Positions 8,916 through 16,795 of a stretch of 64,000 bases of DNA are shown piece after piece. The stretch comes from Saccharopolyspora flava (GTDB lineage Bacteria; Actinomycetota; Actinomycetes; Mycobacteriales; Pseudonocardiaceae). Each line of letters opens with the position of its first letter. Position 1 is the stretch's first letter. Both the position numbers and the translations under genes were made by a program. Under the pieces are notes generated by a model. That model was not told where the DNA came from. It ran no database searches and saw only the letters and a program-made list of their open reading frames with translations. The stretch covers positions 310,001 to 374,000 of the forward strand of contig NZ_FOZX01000002.1 of the NCBI RefSeq assembly GCF_900116135.1, given 5' to 3'.

Positions 8916-9908
8916 GTGGCGACCATCAGCGACGTGGCCAACCGCGCGGGGGTGTCCACGGCGACCGTCTCCCGGGCCCTCAACGGCAAGGCGACCGTCG
9001 ACCCGGAACTGGCCGCGCGCGTGCTCGCCGCCGCCGAGGAGCTCGGCTACCGGCCCAACGGCCCCGCCCGCAACCTGCGCAAGCAGGAGACCGCGGTGCT
9101 GGCGCTGATCATCTCGGACGTGGAGAACCCGTTCTTCACCGCGATCGCCCGCGGCGTCGAGGACGTCGCGCACGAGGCCGGGTACTCGCTGGTGCTGTGC
9201 AACTCCGACGACACCGCCGACAAGGAGCGCCAGTACGTCGACGTCGCCCTGCAGGAGCGGGTGGCCGGAGTGCTGCTCTCGCCCACCGGCAGCGCGGAGA
9301 CCGCCGAGCTGCTGGCCCGGCACAGCACGCCGGTGGTGGCGGTGGACCGGCCGCTGCCGGACCACCCGAGTGACACCGTTCTGGTGGACAACCGGCTCGC
9401 CGCCAAGCACGCGACGCTGCACCTGTCCGGCCAGGGCTACGGGCGCATCGGCTGCCTCACCGGCCCCAGCGGCGTGCCCACGGCCGACGACCGGCTGGCC
9501 GGCTACCGCGACGGGCTGCGCGCGTCGAAGCTGCCCGGTTCCGCGTCGCTGGTGCGGCGGGCGAGCTTCAAGGCCGAGGGCGCGCAGCGGGCGGCCCACG
9601 CCCTGCTCACCCAGGCCGATCCGCCGGACGCGCTGCTGGTCGGCAACAGCGCCATGGCCGTCGGCGTGCTGGAGGCCCTGGCCGCGCTGCGCCTCAAGCC
9701 GGGCCGCGACGTCGGCGTGGTCGCCTTTGACGACGCCCCCTGGACGACGCTGCTGGACCCGCCGCTGTCGGTGGTCGCCCAGCCGGCGTACGACATGGGC
9801 GCTTTAGCGGCTCGGCTCCTCCTCGACCGCATCTCCGGTGACCGCGCGGAGACGTCCACCACGACCCTCTCGGCGCACCTGGTCGTCCGCGGCAGCTCGT
9901 CCCGGTGA
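8916..9908 (+). CDS. LacI-family transcriptional regulator
   Basis: DNA-binding sugar-responsive repressor. The N-terminal helix-turn-helix reads ATISDVANRAGVS then TATVSRALNG; the hinge helix is NLRKQE; the remaining 270 residues form the periplasmic-binding-protein-like effector domain (DVENPFFTAIARGVE, VAGVLLSP, VGVVAFDDAPWTTLLDPPLSVVAQP). GTG at 8916 was chosen for the GGGAGG at 8905-8910 and because the family starts a few residues before the HTH. 330 aa is usual. It is divergent from the isomerase operon and likely controls both that operon and the ABC importer. Codon 297 (9804-9806) is the rare leucine codon TTA, the only one I noticed in the window. Confidence 0.93.
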   Translation: MATISDVANRAGVSTATVSRALNGKATVDPELAARVLAAAEELGYRPNGPARNLRKQETAVLALIISDVENPFFTAIARGVEDVAHEAGYSLVLCNSDDTADKERQYVDVALQERVAGVLLSPTGSAETAELLARHSTPVVAVDRPLPDHPSDTVLVDNRLAAKHATLHLSGQGYGRIGCLTGPSGVPTADDRLAGYRDGLRASKLPGSASLVRRASFKAEGAQRAAHALLTQADPPDALLVGNSAMAVGVLEALAALRLKPGRDVGVVAFDDAPWTTLLDPPLSVVAQPAYDMGALAARLLLDRISGDRAETSTTTLSAHLVVRGSSSR

Positions 9909-9928
9909 GCGCGCCCCTCGCCACTGGG

Positions 9929-9992
9929 CAGTTTTAGTGAAAACTGTCCGCCCTCGATGCCCGAAATGTCCGGACAGTTCTCACTAAAACTG
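9929..9992. repeat. dispersed inverted-repeat element, copy 2
   Basis: Arms 9929-9949 and 9972-9992 are nearly perfect (one mismatch) and start with CAGTTTTAGTGAAAACTGTC. The interior TCGATGCCCGAAATGTCC is shared almost letter for letter with the copy at 60200-60265. It lies 20 nt after the lacI stop, between convergent lacI and the GH172 gene. Confidence 0.82.
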
Positions 9993-10026
9993 TCCTGCTC
10001 CCGGACCCCCGACGCCCCAGGACGCG

Positions 10027-10070
10027 AACCACGGCCCCCAGACCCCTGCCGGGATCCGGAGGCCGTGGTT
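10027..10070. terminator. candidate terminator hairpin after GH172 gene
   Basis: Ten-bp stem AACCACGGCC (10027-10036) with GGCCGTGGTT (10061-10070) and a 24-nt loop, 35 nt downstream of the GH172 stop on the minus strand. No clear U-tract, so termination is uncertain. Confidence 0.4.
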
Positions 10071-10104
10071 GTTCGGTTTCAGCGGTTCTTCGGTTGTGGG
10101 GTGG

Positions 10105-12462
10105 TCAGTTCCAGTGCGGTAGGAGGCCTTGGTCCTCGGTCTCCGTGGGGTTGGAGGGAGTGGGGTCGCTGGGGTTGGACCGGGTCGGGTCCTGCGGGGC
10201 CGTGGGGACCGGCTCGGACGGCGGAGCCGTGGGGGCCGGTGCGGACGGCGGGGTTGCGGGAGTCGGCTGCTCGGACGGGAGCGGGGCCGGCGGGAGGGAC
10301 GGGGGGACTTCCGGCCCCGAGGGGAGGCCGCCTCCCGCGGGGAGGCTGCGGCCCGCTGGGGCGCCGTACCAGTACGCCGTGGAGCTGTAGTCGCCCGGTT
10401 CGTCGTTGGCCGGGCCGTGCTCGATGCCCGCGACCAGCCCGTTGCGGAACGACACCGCATCCCCGGCCATCAGCCGATAGGCGCCGGTGCAGTCGAACTG
10501 GCAGCCGTCCTGGTTGACCTCGTGCGCCGGGTTGCCCGCCTGCGGCATCGAGAACGTGGTCCCGAACCGGAAGTACCAGCCGGACTCGTAGAAGTCCTCG
10601 GTGCCGGTGCCGTGCCAGGCCGGTTCCTGCGCGCCGTCGACGTAGAACCGCTCGTCGCCCTCCAGGTAGTTGCGCGGGTTGGCGGCGGCCAGCGGCGTGG
10701 AGTGCGGCAGCACGCTCGCCCGGGTCTCGTTGAGCGGGATCAGGCCGCGCATGGTGTGGCTGACCCCGTAGAACGTGCCCGCGCCGCCGGTGTCGACGAA
10801 GTTCCAGTCCTGACCGGGTGTCGTCAGACCGCGCTTGTGCGTGGCGTGGAAGTAGCCGCTGCCCGCGTCGACCCCGCCGGGGCCGGTGACGATCTCGGCG
10901 GTCGCCCCCTGGATCGGGATGCCGCCGCCGTTGACGATCTCCACCTTCGCGTTCTGGTTGAACGGCATCGGCCACCACGCGGTGTACCAGCCGTCCATGC
11001 CGGGATCGACCGAGCTCATCATGGTGCGCACGTCGTGCTCGCCGAGCCCGGTGCCGAAGAACTCGCCGATCGGGGCGTCCACCGTGGTCTGCCCGTCGAA
11101 GGTGATGCGCACGCGGGCGTTCTCGAGCACCGCGTCCGAGGCCGCGACCTGCTCCGGCGGGATCGCGTAGCGGCCGAGCAGCTGCGAGCGCTCGAAGACC
11201 GGGTTGTCGATCCGGTACCCGTGCGCGCTCTCCTCCCCCGGGTGCCCGGGGCCGAGGTCGAGCACGTCGGTGCGCACCCACTCGCCGTTGACCAGGCTCT
11301 GCACGTCGTAGCGGAACTCGTTGACGTCCAGCGACGAGGACACGAACCGGTTCTCGACGTCGATGGAGGACTGCCCGGCGGTGAGCTCGGCGGGCACGTC
11401 CAGCGACTGCACGCCCCACTGGCCCGGGGCGGCGGCGCCGCTGCGCCACTCCCCGACGGGCTGCCCGTTGACGGTGAGGCTCGCGACCTGGTCGGCGACC
11501 TGCGGGTCGAACCGCCGGATGATCCGCACGCCCTGGTTGTCGGGGGCGACCCGCATCCGGAACCGGCTGCCGCCGCCCTGGCCGAAGGCCATGCCGTCGT
11601 CGACGACCTGCGGCGCGGCCTGCACCTGCGGCAACCGCACCCGCAGCTGGTTGATCCGCGCCGGGCCGGACACCTCGGCCACGGTGTGCGAACCGCCCGC
11701 GGGCAGGTCGAAGTCGCTGCGCACCGGGGTTCCGCCGGAGGCGTTCTTCGGGTCGGCGACGCCGAAACCGCGCAGCTTGTCGAGCACGTCGGTGGCCGGG
11801 TCGCCGGGGTCGAAGGTCTGCACGCCTTCGGCGTCGGGGAAGGTCCGGTAGTTGACGTGGTAGAAGTCCGGGTTGTTGCGCACGGTCACGCGCATCGACT
11901 CGCGGAACGGCATCGGCACCTTGCTGACCACACCGCCCGCGGCGTCGTCGGCGTTGCCGACCAGCGGCCACTCGAACGGCGCGCCGAGCTTGCCGTTGAC
12001 GAGGTCGATGAACGGGGCGTCGAGAACGGTGCGGCCGTCGAGCTCGACGACGATGTTGCCGGTGGCGGTGACGTCGCCCATCGGCTCGCGGGTGCTCCAC
12101 AGCCCGGAGATCTCGCCGGGCCCGTTGTGCTCGGCGATGACGCAGCCCTGCTCCGATTCGCGCAGGCAGGAGTAGGTGCCCTCGAAACCGTCGTCGTTGC
12201 CGCCGGAGCGGTCGTAGCTGGAGAACTGGAGGGACTGCTCGGCGCCGCGCAGCCGCGGCATCCCGTCGAGGTCGCGGTAGGTGTCCCAGCCGACCGGTCC
12301 CTTGCTGGGCGGTGCGGGCTGCTGGGCGTGTGCTCGGACGCTCGCGAACCCGGCGTCGGCGACCACCGCGGCAGCGGCGAGCGAGAAGACACCCAGGTAG
12401 GCGGCGAGGCGGTGGGACCGCTTGCGGACGTCGCTTCGCGACGGTGCGGAGCGTGTTGTCAT
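10105..12462 (-). CDS. secreted DUF2961 / GH172-family glycosidase
   Basis: Exported glycoside hydrolase candidate. Residues 1-45 form a long signal peptide (RKRSHRLAAYLGVFSLAAAA, then ending near AHA). Hallmark DUF2961 blocks follow: QFSSYDRSGGNDD, FYHVNYRTFP, DGWYTAWWPMPF, FVDTGGAGTFYGVSHT, YLEGDERFYVDG and GTGTEDFYESGWYF, whose acidic residues should hold the catalytic Glu. Two similar jelly-roll halves (DGRTVLDAP and DGQTTVDAP) suggest an internal duplication. The last ~65 residues are Pro/Ser/Thr-rich, a cell-wall-spanning or linker tail. DUF2961 is now GH172, with known alpha-D-arabinofuranosidase and fructofuranosidase members; that substrate class is inference here. ATG 12462 follows GGGAGGG. 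Confidence 0.8.
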   Translation of the reverse strand: MTTRSAPSRSDVRKRSHRLAAYLGVFSLAAAAVVADAGFASVRAHAQQPAPPSKGPVGWDTYRDLDGMPRLRGAEQSLQFSSYDRSGGNDDGFEGTYSCLRESEQGCVIAEHNGPGEISGLWSTREPMGDVTATGNIVVELDGRTVLDAPFIDLVNGKLGAPFEWPLVGNADDAAGGVVSKVPMPFRESMRVTVRNNPDFYHVNYRTFPDAEGVQTFDPGDPATDVLDKLRGFGVADPKNASGGTPVRSDFDLPAGGSHTVAEVSGPARINQLRVRLPQVQAAPQVVDDGMAFGQGGGSRFRMRVAPDNQGVRIIRRFDPQVADQVASLTVNGQPVGEWRSGAAAPGQWGVQSLDVPAELTAGQSSIDVENRFVSSSLDVNEFRYDVQSLVNGEWVRTDVLDLGPGHPGEESAHGYRIDNPVFERSQLLGRYAIPPEQVAASDAVLENARVRITFDGQTTVDAPIGEFFGTGLGEHDVRTMMSSVDPGMDGWYTAWWPMPFNQNAKVEIVNGGGIPIQGATAEIVTGPGGVDAGSGYFHATHKRGLTTPGQDWNFVDTGGAGTFYGVSHTMRGLIPLNETRASVLPHSTPLAAANPRNYLEGDERFYVDGAQEPAWHGTGTEDFYESGWYFRFGTTFSMPQAGNPAHEVNQDGCQFDCTGAYRLMAGDAVSFRNGLVAGIEHGPANDEPGDYSSTAYWYGAPAGRSLPAGGGLPSGPEVPPSLPPAPLPSEQPTPATPPSAPAPTAPPSEPVPTAPQDPTRSNPSDPTPSNPTETEDQGLLPHWN

Positions 12463-12801
12463 CGTGCTCGCCCTCCCCTGCGGACAGCTCTGTCCACAGC
12501 AGACAGTTCTGCCGCTGATTCCGGTTCCGGTGAATCGTGATGCGCTCTAACCAAGTGGTTTCCAACCATCACGGATACGACAAGATCTCAAAGCGCGATC
12601 AAGCGCAGCGTAAGAAATGGCCTCCCCGACGGCAACCAAACAACGGACGCGGAATAGTCATCGATGCGCGAATTCACTCAATAAGATGGTCTCCGGTGTG
12701 TCGTGTTCACGACAGCCGCCAACCAGGTGTTTTTGGTTGCCGCACAGTGGAATTCAGCTGATCGAATGGTGTATCGAACCAGTTCCGGGGATTCGGGCGC
12801 G

Positions 12802-12837
12802 AAAAAGCCGCAGCGCGCGACAAACGAGCGCTGCGGC
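12802..12837 (-). terminator. rho-independent terminator of the sugar ABC operon
   Basis: Minus-strand stem GCCGCAGCGC / GCGCTGCGGC (10 bp) followed directly by a five-T run (12802-12806 read as AAAAA on the plus strand). A classical intrinsic terminator, 63 nt past the solute-binding-protein stop. Confidence 0.85.
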
Positions 12838-12857
12838 GGGATTCCGGTGCGGACGGG

Positions 12858-12890
12858 GTGGCCTTTCCGGTTCGGTCCCGGAAAGGCCAC
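12858..12890 (-). terminator. perfect 13-bp hairpin just after the SBP stop
   Basis: GTGGCCTTTCCGG (12858-12870) pairs perfectly with CCGGAAAGGCCAC (12878-12890) around a 7-nt loop, ten nt past the stop codon. Without a T-run it may protect the 3' end of the binding-protein mRNA, backed up by the terminator at 12802-12837. Confidence 0.6.
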
Positions 12891-12899
12891 TCCGCTGTT

Positions 12900-13907
12900 C
12901 TAGCCCTGGTTGAGCCGGTCGTAGACCTGGGCGGCGTTGTCCTTCGTGATCAGTTCGGTGCCCAGGGTCTGGGTCTTGGGCACCTGCTGGCAGTCCACGA
13001 GCAGCTTCTTGGCCGCCTCGACGGCCTCCGCGCCACCCGTCGGGTAGAGGTTCGTGGCCTGCAACCGGCCCTCCTCCACGGCCTTGATGCCGCCGGAGGG
13101 GATCGGGAGCCCGTCGATGCCCACGAACTTCAGGTCCGGGCGGTTGGCGGCCTGCGCGGCCAGCCAGGCGCCTTCGGCCATCGGGTCGTTCTGCGAGTAC
13201 ACGGCCTGGATGTCCGGGTGGGCCTTGAGCAGCGCGTCCATCTTCTGCTGCCCGACCGAGCGCTCCCACTCGCCGTCGGCGGTGGCCACGATCTCGATCT
13301 TCGAGCCCGCGATGCCCTGCTGGAAGCCCTCTTCCCGCTCGGCGGCGGGCGTCGAGCCGGACAGGCCCTTGATCTGCACGATCTTGCCGCCCTGCGGCAG
13401 CAGCGTGTTCTTGAAGAACTCGCCGGCCTGCTTGCCGATCGCGACGTTGTCCGCGCCGATGTAGGTCGTGTAGGCGTCGCCGTCGACCTTGCGGTCCAGC
13501 ACCACGACGGGGATGCCCTGGTTGTAGGCCTTGCGCACCACGTCGGTGAGCGGCGCGGCCTCGTTCGGCGAGATCATCAGCAGGTCGACCTGCTTGGTGA
13601 TGAAGTTCTCGACGTCGGTGACCTGCTTGGAGTTGTCCTTCGCGGCGTCGGAGAACTGCACGTCCTCGAACTGCGGGACCTTCTGCGCGGCCTTACGGAT
13701 GTCGTCGTCCATCCGCACCCGGTAGGGCTCGGCGAGGTTGGCCTGGCTCATCCCGATCGTGTACTTGCCGTCGGGCCCCTGGCAGTTCTTCGTCGGGTCC
13801 TGGGGCTGGGCCTGCCCGGTGTTCTCGCTGGTGGTCCCGCAACCGGCGGCGGCGAACGCGACCGCGGCGCACGTGATGGCGACCAAGGACTTCGTTGTCT
13901 TGCGCAT
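12900..13907 (-). CDS. sugar ABC transporter substrate-binding lipoprotein
   Basis: RbsB/XylF-type (periplasmic-binding type 1) receptor that captures a monosaccharide outside the membrane and hands it to the permease. N-terminus MRKTTKSLVAITCAAVAF then lipobox FAAAGC, so it is lipid-anchored. The mature part has YTIGMSQANLAEPYRVRM, QVDLLMISPNEAAPLTDVV, GIPVVVLDRKVDGD, IGADNVAIGKQAGEF, and VYSQNDPMAEGAWLA with FVGIDGLP, the standard order of this family. 335 aa. The ATG at 13907 starts exactly at the signal peptide. Last gene of the ATPase-permease-SBP operon. Confidence 0.92.
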   Translation of the reverse strand: MRKTTKSLVAITCAAVAFAAAGCGTTSENTGQAQPQDPTKNCQGPDGKYTIGMSQANLAEPYRVRMDDDIRKAAQKVPQFEDVQFSDAAKDNSKQVTDVENFITKQVDLLMISPNEAAPLTDVVRKAYNQGIPVVVLDRKVDGDAYTTYIGADNVAIGKQAGEFFKNTLLPQGGKIVQIKGLSGSTPAAEREEGFQQGIAGSKIEIVATADGEWERSVGQQKMDALLKAHPDIQAVYSQNDPMAEGAWLAAQAANRPDLKFVGIDGLPIPSGGIKAVEEGRLQATNLYPTGGAEAVEAAKKLLVDCQQVPKTQTLGTELITKDNAAQVYDRLNQG

Positions 13908-13930
13908 CGTGCTCCCTTCGGAAATCTCCC

Positions 13931-14971
13931 TCACGCCGTGGGACGCAGGCGCTGCAGCGCCGCAGCCGCGACGATCACCAGTCCTTTGATGAGCAGTTGC
14001 AGATCGGTGTTGACGCTGTTCAGGCTCAGGATGTTGTTGAGGATGCCGAGCAGCAGCGCACCGGCGATGGTGCCGATGACCGAGCCCCGGCCGCCGGCCA
14101 GGCTGGTGCCGCCGACGACGACCGCGGCGATTCCGTCGAGCTCGTAGGCGGTTCCGTCGTTGGGGCTGCCGGCGTTGAGCTGCCCGGCGTGCACGATGCC
14201 GGCCAGCGCGGCGCAGAACCCCGCGATGACGAACGCGATGATCTTCACCCGGTTCACCGGCACACCGGACAGCCGAGCCGCCTTCTCGTTGCCGCCGATC
14301 GCGTACAGGTGCCGGGAGTAGGCGCTGGAGCGCAGGAACAGGATGGCGAGCACGGCGACCGCGGCGAAGATCAGCGCCGGGATCGGCACCACCCCGCCGA
14401 AGGTCCGCTCGCCCAGCAGGGAGAACAGCATCGGGGCCTGACCGGGTCCGTCCCCGTAGGAGATCTGCACGGTCTCGCCGCCGGACCACATGCGCGCCAG
14501 ACCGCGCGCGATCTGCAGCCCGGCGAGGGTGACGATGAACGCCTGCACCCCCAGCAGCGCCACGGCGGCGCCCTGCAGGAACCCGAAGACGATGCCGGCC
14601 AGCAGCACGATCGCGACCGCGGCCCACACGCCGAAGCCGTCGTTGACCATGAGCACGGCCGAGCCGACCGCCGCCAGCCCCAGCACGGAACCGACCGACA
14701 GGTCGATCCCGCCGATGAGGATCACGAAGGTCAGCCCGATCGCGATGATCCCGATCTCGGAGACCGCGCGCACGATGTTGAACAGGTTGTCGCTGCTCAG
14801 GAACAGGATCTGACCGTCGTTGCGGGGCGAGAAGATCACCGCCGCGATGAACACCGCGACCAGACCGAAGAAACTCTGGAACTTGAACAGGGTCTCGACG
14901 GTGTCGGCCCGCTTGGAGCGCTGCGCGGGCAGGTCGCCGGGCACGGGCCGCTGCTCCGTCTGATTGCTCAA
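13931..14971 (-). CDS. sugar ABC transporter permease (RbsC/BPD_transp_2 type)
   Basis: Integral membrane permease with about ten hydrophobic segments. Family motifs are IGGIDLSVGSVLGL, NGGLTI-like ALLGVQAFIVTLAGLQIARG, LYAIGGNEKAARLSGV (the EAA-like cytoplasmic loop contacting the ATPase) and GGTSLAGGRGSVIGT near the C-terminus. 346 aa is typical. The start is TTG at 14971, overlapping the ATPase stop as TTGA and preceded by GGAGG, which implies translational coupling; an in-frame start further upstream would give a long non-homologous N-terminus. Confidence 0.92.
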   Translation of the reverse strand: MSNQTEQRPVPGDLPAQRSKRADTVETLFKFQSFFGLVAVFIAAVIFSPRNDGQILFLSSDNLFNIVRAVSEIGIIAIGLTFVILIGGIDLSVGSVLGLAAVGSAVLMVNDGFGVWAAVAIVLLAGIVFGFLQGAAVALLGVQAFIVTLAGLQIARGLARMWSGGETVQISYGDGPGQAPMLFSLLGERTFGGVVPIPALIFAAVAVLAILFLRSSAYSRHLYAIGGNEKAARLSGVPVNRVKIIAFVIAGFCAALAGIVHAGQLNAGSPNDGTAYELDGIAAVVVGGTSLAGGRGSVIGTIAGALLLGILNNILSLNSVNTDLQLLIKGLVIVAAAALQRLRPTA

Positions 14972-16554
14972 TTCGCACCTCCCCCGGTGCTCTGCCCGGT
15001 GCCGACGGCCGGCCCCGGTGGCTTCCCGTTCCGCTCTCCCATCGCCGCCGCGAGCAGTTCGGCCTCGCCCGCGTGCGTCGTGTCGAACTCGGCGACGCTG
15101 CGGCCGGCCCGCAGCACCACCACCCGGTGGCACACCCCGACCAGCTCGGGGAGTTCGGAGGAGGCCAGCAGCACTCCGATGCCGCGCTCGGCGATGTCCG
15201 AGAGCAGTTGGTAGATCTCGGCCTTCGCGCCGATGTCCACGCCCCGCGTCGGATCGTCGAGCAGCAGCAACCTGGGTTCGGTGAGCAGCATGCGCCCGAA
15301 GACGACCTTCTGCTGGTTGCCGCCGGAGAGCGTCCCCACCGCGTCGGAGATGCGATCCAGCTTCACCTTCAGCTGCTCGACGCTGCGCTGGGTCGCGGTG
15401 ATCTCGGACCGGCGGCGCACCAGCCCGCCGACGCCGAGCCGGTCGAGCACCGAGAGCACCGTGTTCGCGGTGACCGAGTGCCCGAGCACCAGGCCCGAGC
15501 TGCGCCGGTCCTCCGGGACGAAGGCGATGCCCGAGCGCAGCGCGCGGCGCGGACTCCCCGGCCGCACCGCGCGCCCGTCGAGCTCCACCTCACCCTCCCA
15601 GGTGCCGGGCGACCCGGCGCCGTAGAGCGATTCCAGGAGTTCGGTGCGGCCCGCGCCGAGCAGCCCGCACAGCCCGACGATCTCGCCGCTGCGCACCGTC
15701 AGGTCGATGCCGTCGGGTTCGCGCCGCCCGACCCGGTTCCGCTTCGGCCGGACCGCGAAACCCTTGACACGCAGCAGTTCCTCGCCGAGCTCGACGGTGC
15801 GGGAGCGGAAGCGGGTCTGCACCGAGCGGCCCACCATCGCCTCGGCCGCCTCCTCGGCGGTCATCGCCTGCGCGTCGAACTCGGCGACCTTGCGCCCGTT
15901 GCGCAGCACGGTGGCGCGGTCGGCGATCTGCCCGATCTCGTCCATCCGGTGCGAGATGTAGACGATGCCGGTGCCGGTGCGGCGCAGCTCGCCGATGACG
16001 GAGAACAGCCGCTCGACCTCCGCTGTGGACAGCGCCGAGGTCGGCTCGTCCATGATCAGCACCTTGGCGTCCAGCGACAGCGCGCGGGCGATGGTGACCA
16101 GCTGCTGCTCGCCGACCCGCAGCTCGCCGACCGGGCGGTGCGGGTCGAGCTCGATCCCGGTGCGCCGCAGCAGCTCTCGGGTGCGCTCGGCCATCGCGCG
16201 CCGGTCCACCACGCCGAGCCGGGTGCGCGGTTCGCGTCCCAGGTGGAGGTTCTCGGCGACGCTCAGGCCGGGGACCAGGTCGAGTTCCTGGTGGATCATC
16301 GCGATCCCGGAGTTCTGCGCGTCGGCGGGCTTTCCGAACTGGATCGGGTGACCCTCGATGGTGATGACCCCGGTGTGATCGGTGATGTCTCCGGAGAGGA
16401 CCTTCATCAAGGTGCTCTTCCCCGCGCCGTTCTCGCCGAGCAGGGCGTGCACCTCGCCGCCGCGCACGGCGAGATCAACGGCGTCGCAGGCGAGCACACC
16501 GCCGTATCGCTTGGTGATGCCGGTCATCTCGACCAGCGGTGGCGCCGTGTCCAT
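14968..16554 (-). CDS. sugar ABC transporter ATP-binding protein (RbsA/XylG type, tandem NBD)
   Basis: Energises sugar import. Two nucleotide-binding domains are present: the first with Walker A GENGAGKST, signature VGEQQ in place of LSGGQ, and Walker B VLIMDEPTSAL; the second with degenerate loop GLLGAGRTEL, signature LSGGNQQK and Walker B LLLDDPTRGVD, a pattern typical of ribose/xylose/arabinose importers. 528 aa. ATG at 16554 (MDTAPPLVEMTGI) is preceded by GGGGGG; an in-frame GTG at 16578 is less likely. First gene of the operon, behind a TTGACA/TAGCGT promoter and LacI-type operator. Confidence 0.93.
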   Translation of the reverse strand: MDTAPPLVEMTGITKRYGGVLACDAVDLAVRGGEVHALLGENGAGKSTLMKVLSGDITDHTGVITIEGHPIQFGKPADAQNSGIAMIHQELDLVPGLSVAENLHLGREPRTRLGVVDRRAMAERTRELLRRTGIELDPHRPVGELRVGEQQLVTIARALSLDAKVLIMDEPTSALSTAEVERLFSVIGELRRTGTGIVYISHRMDEIGQIADRATVLRNGRKVAEFDAQAMTAEEAAEAMVGRSVQTRFRSRTVELGEELLRVKGFAVRPKRNRVGRREPDGIDLTVRSGEIVGLCGLLGAGRTELLESLYGAGSPGTWEGEVELDGRAVRPGSPRRALRSGIAFVPEDRRSSGLVLGHSVTANTVLSVLDRLGVGGLVRRRSEITATQRSVEQLKVKLDRISDAVGTLSGGNQQKVVFGRMLLTEPRLLLLDDPTRGVDIGAKAEIYQLLSDIAERGIGVLLASSELPELVGVCHRVVVLRAGRSVAEFDTTHAGEAELLAAAMGERNGKPPGPAVGTGQSTGGGAN

Positions 16555-16586
16555 TCCGCCCCCCGTCTCGTCGCACACCCGGGCGA

Positions 16587-16632
16587 GAAAACGATTGCTC
16601 GGACGCTAAGGTCGTCCTGCTCCCTGTGTCAA
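16587..16632 (-). promoter_or_regulatory. sugar ABC operon promoter with LacI-type operator
   Basis: Minus strand: -35 TTGACA (16627-16632), 18-bp spacer, -10 TAGCGT (16603-16608), then GCAATCGTTTTC (16587-16598), the same 12-mer as at 8825-8836 in the other orientation. Even the bases after the -10 (TAGCGTCCG) are shared with the isomerase promoter. The repeat of promoter, spacing and operator at two sugar operons around one lacI gene supports a single regulon. Confidence 0.75.
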
Positions 16633-16795
16633 GGCTCACACGCTCGACCGGGCGATACGGCATCCATTTGGCTGCACGGAGATCACGCGCTGATCACGGC
16701 GAGTTGTACATGAACCATTACTCGACGTGGGGTAACGAGTCCGTTCCACGAGACCGCTCTCGCCCTGAGGCACTGGACCGTTACCGTTGGGGACT

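Larger units (their letters stand above)
12463..12899. other. 437-bp intergenic region: GH172 leader and SBP terminators
   Basis: No convincing gene. Near GH172 it holds a small palindrome AACCAAGTGGTT (12549-12560), a possible operator, and a separated 11-bp inverted repeat CGGCAACCAAA (12630-12640) with TTTGGTTGCCG (12732-12742). Near the solute-binding-protein gene it holds two hairpins described separately. I see no copy of the GAAAACGATTGC operator here, so GH172 may have its own control. Confidence 0.5.

Noticed and set aside
9957-10517. Frames beginning MPEMSGQF near several gene ends (also 3475-4605 minus and 59809-60447)
   Set aside because: The shared N-terminal string is just the translation of the dispersed inverted-repeat element; the remainder is shadow of neighbouring genes.
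12549-12560. AACCAAGTGGTT as a confirmed GH172 operator
   Set aside because: Short palindrome without a second copy elsewhere in the window; kept only as a mention.
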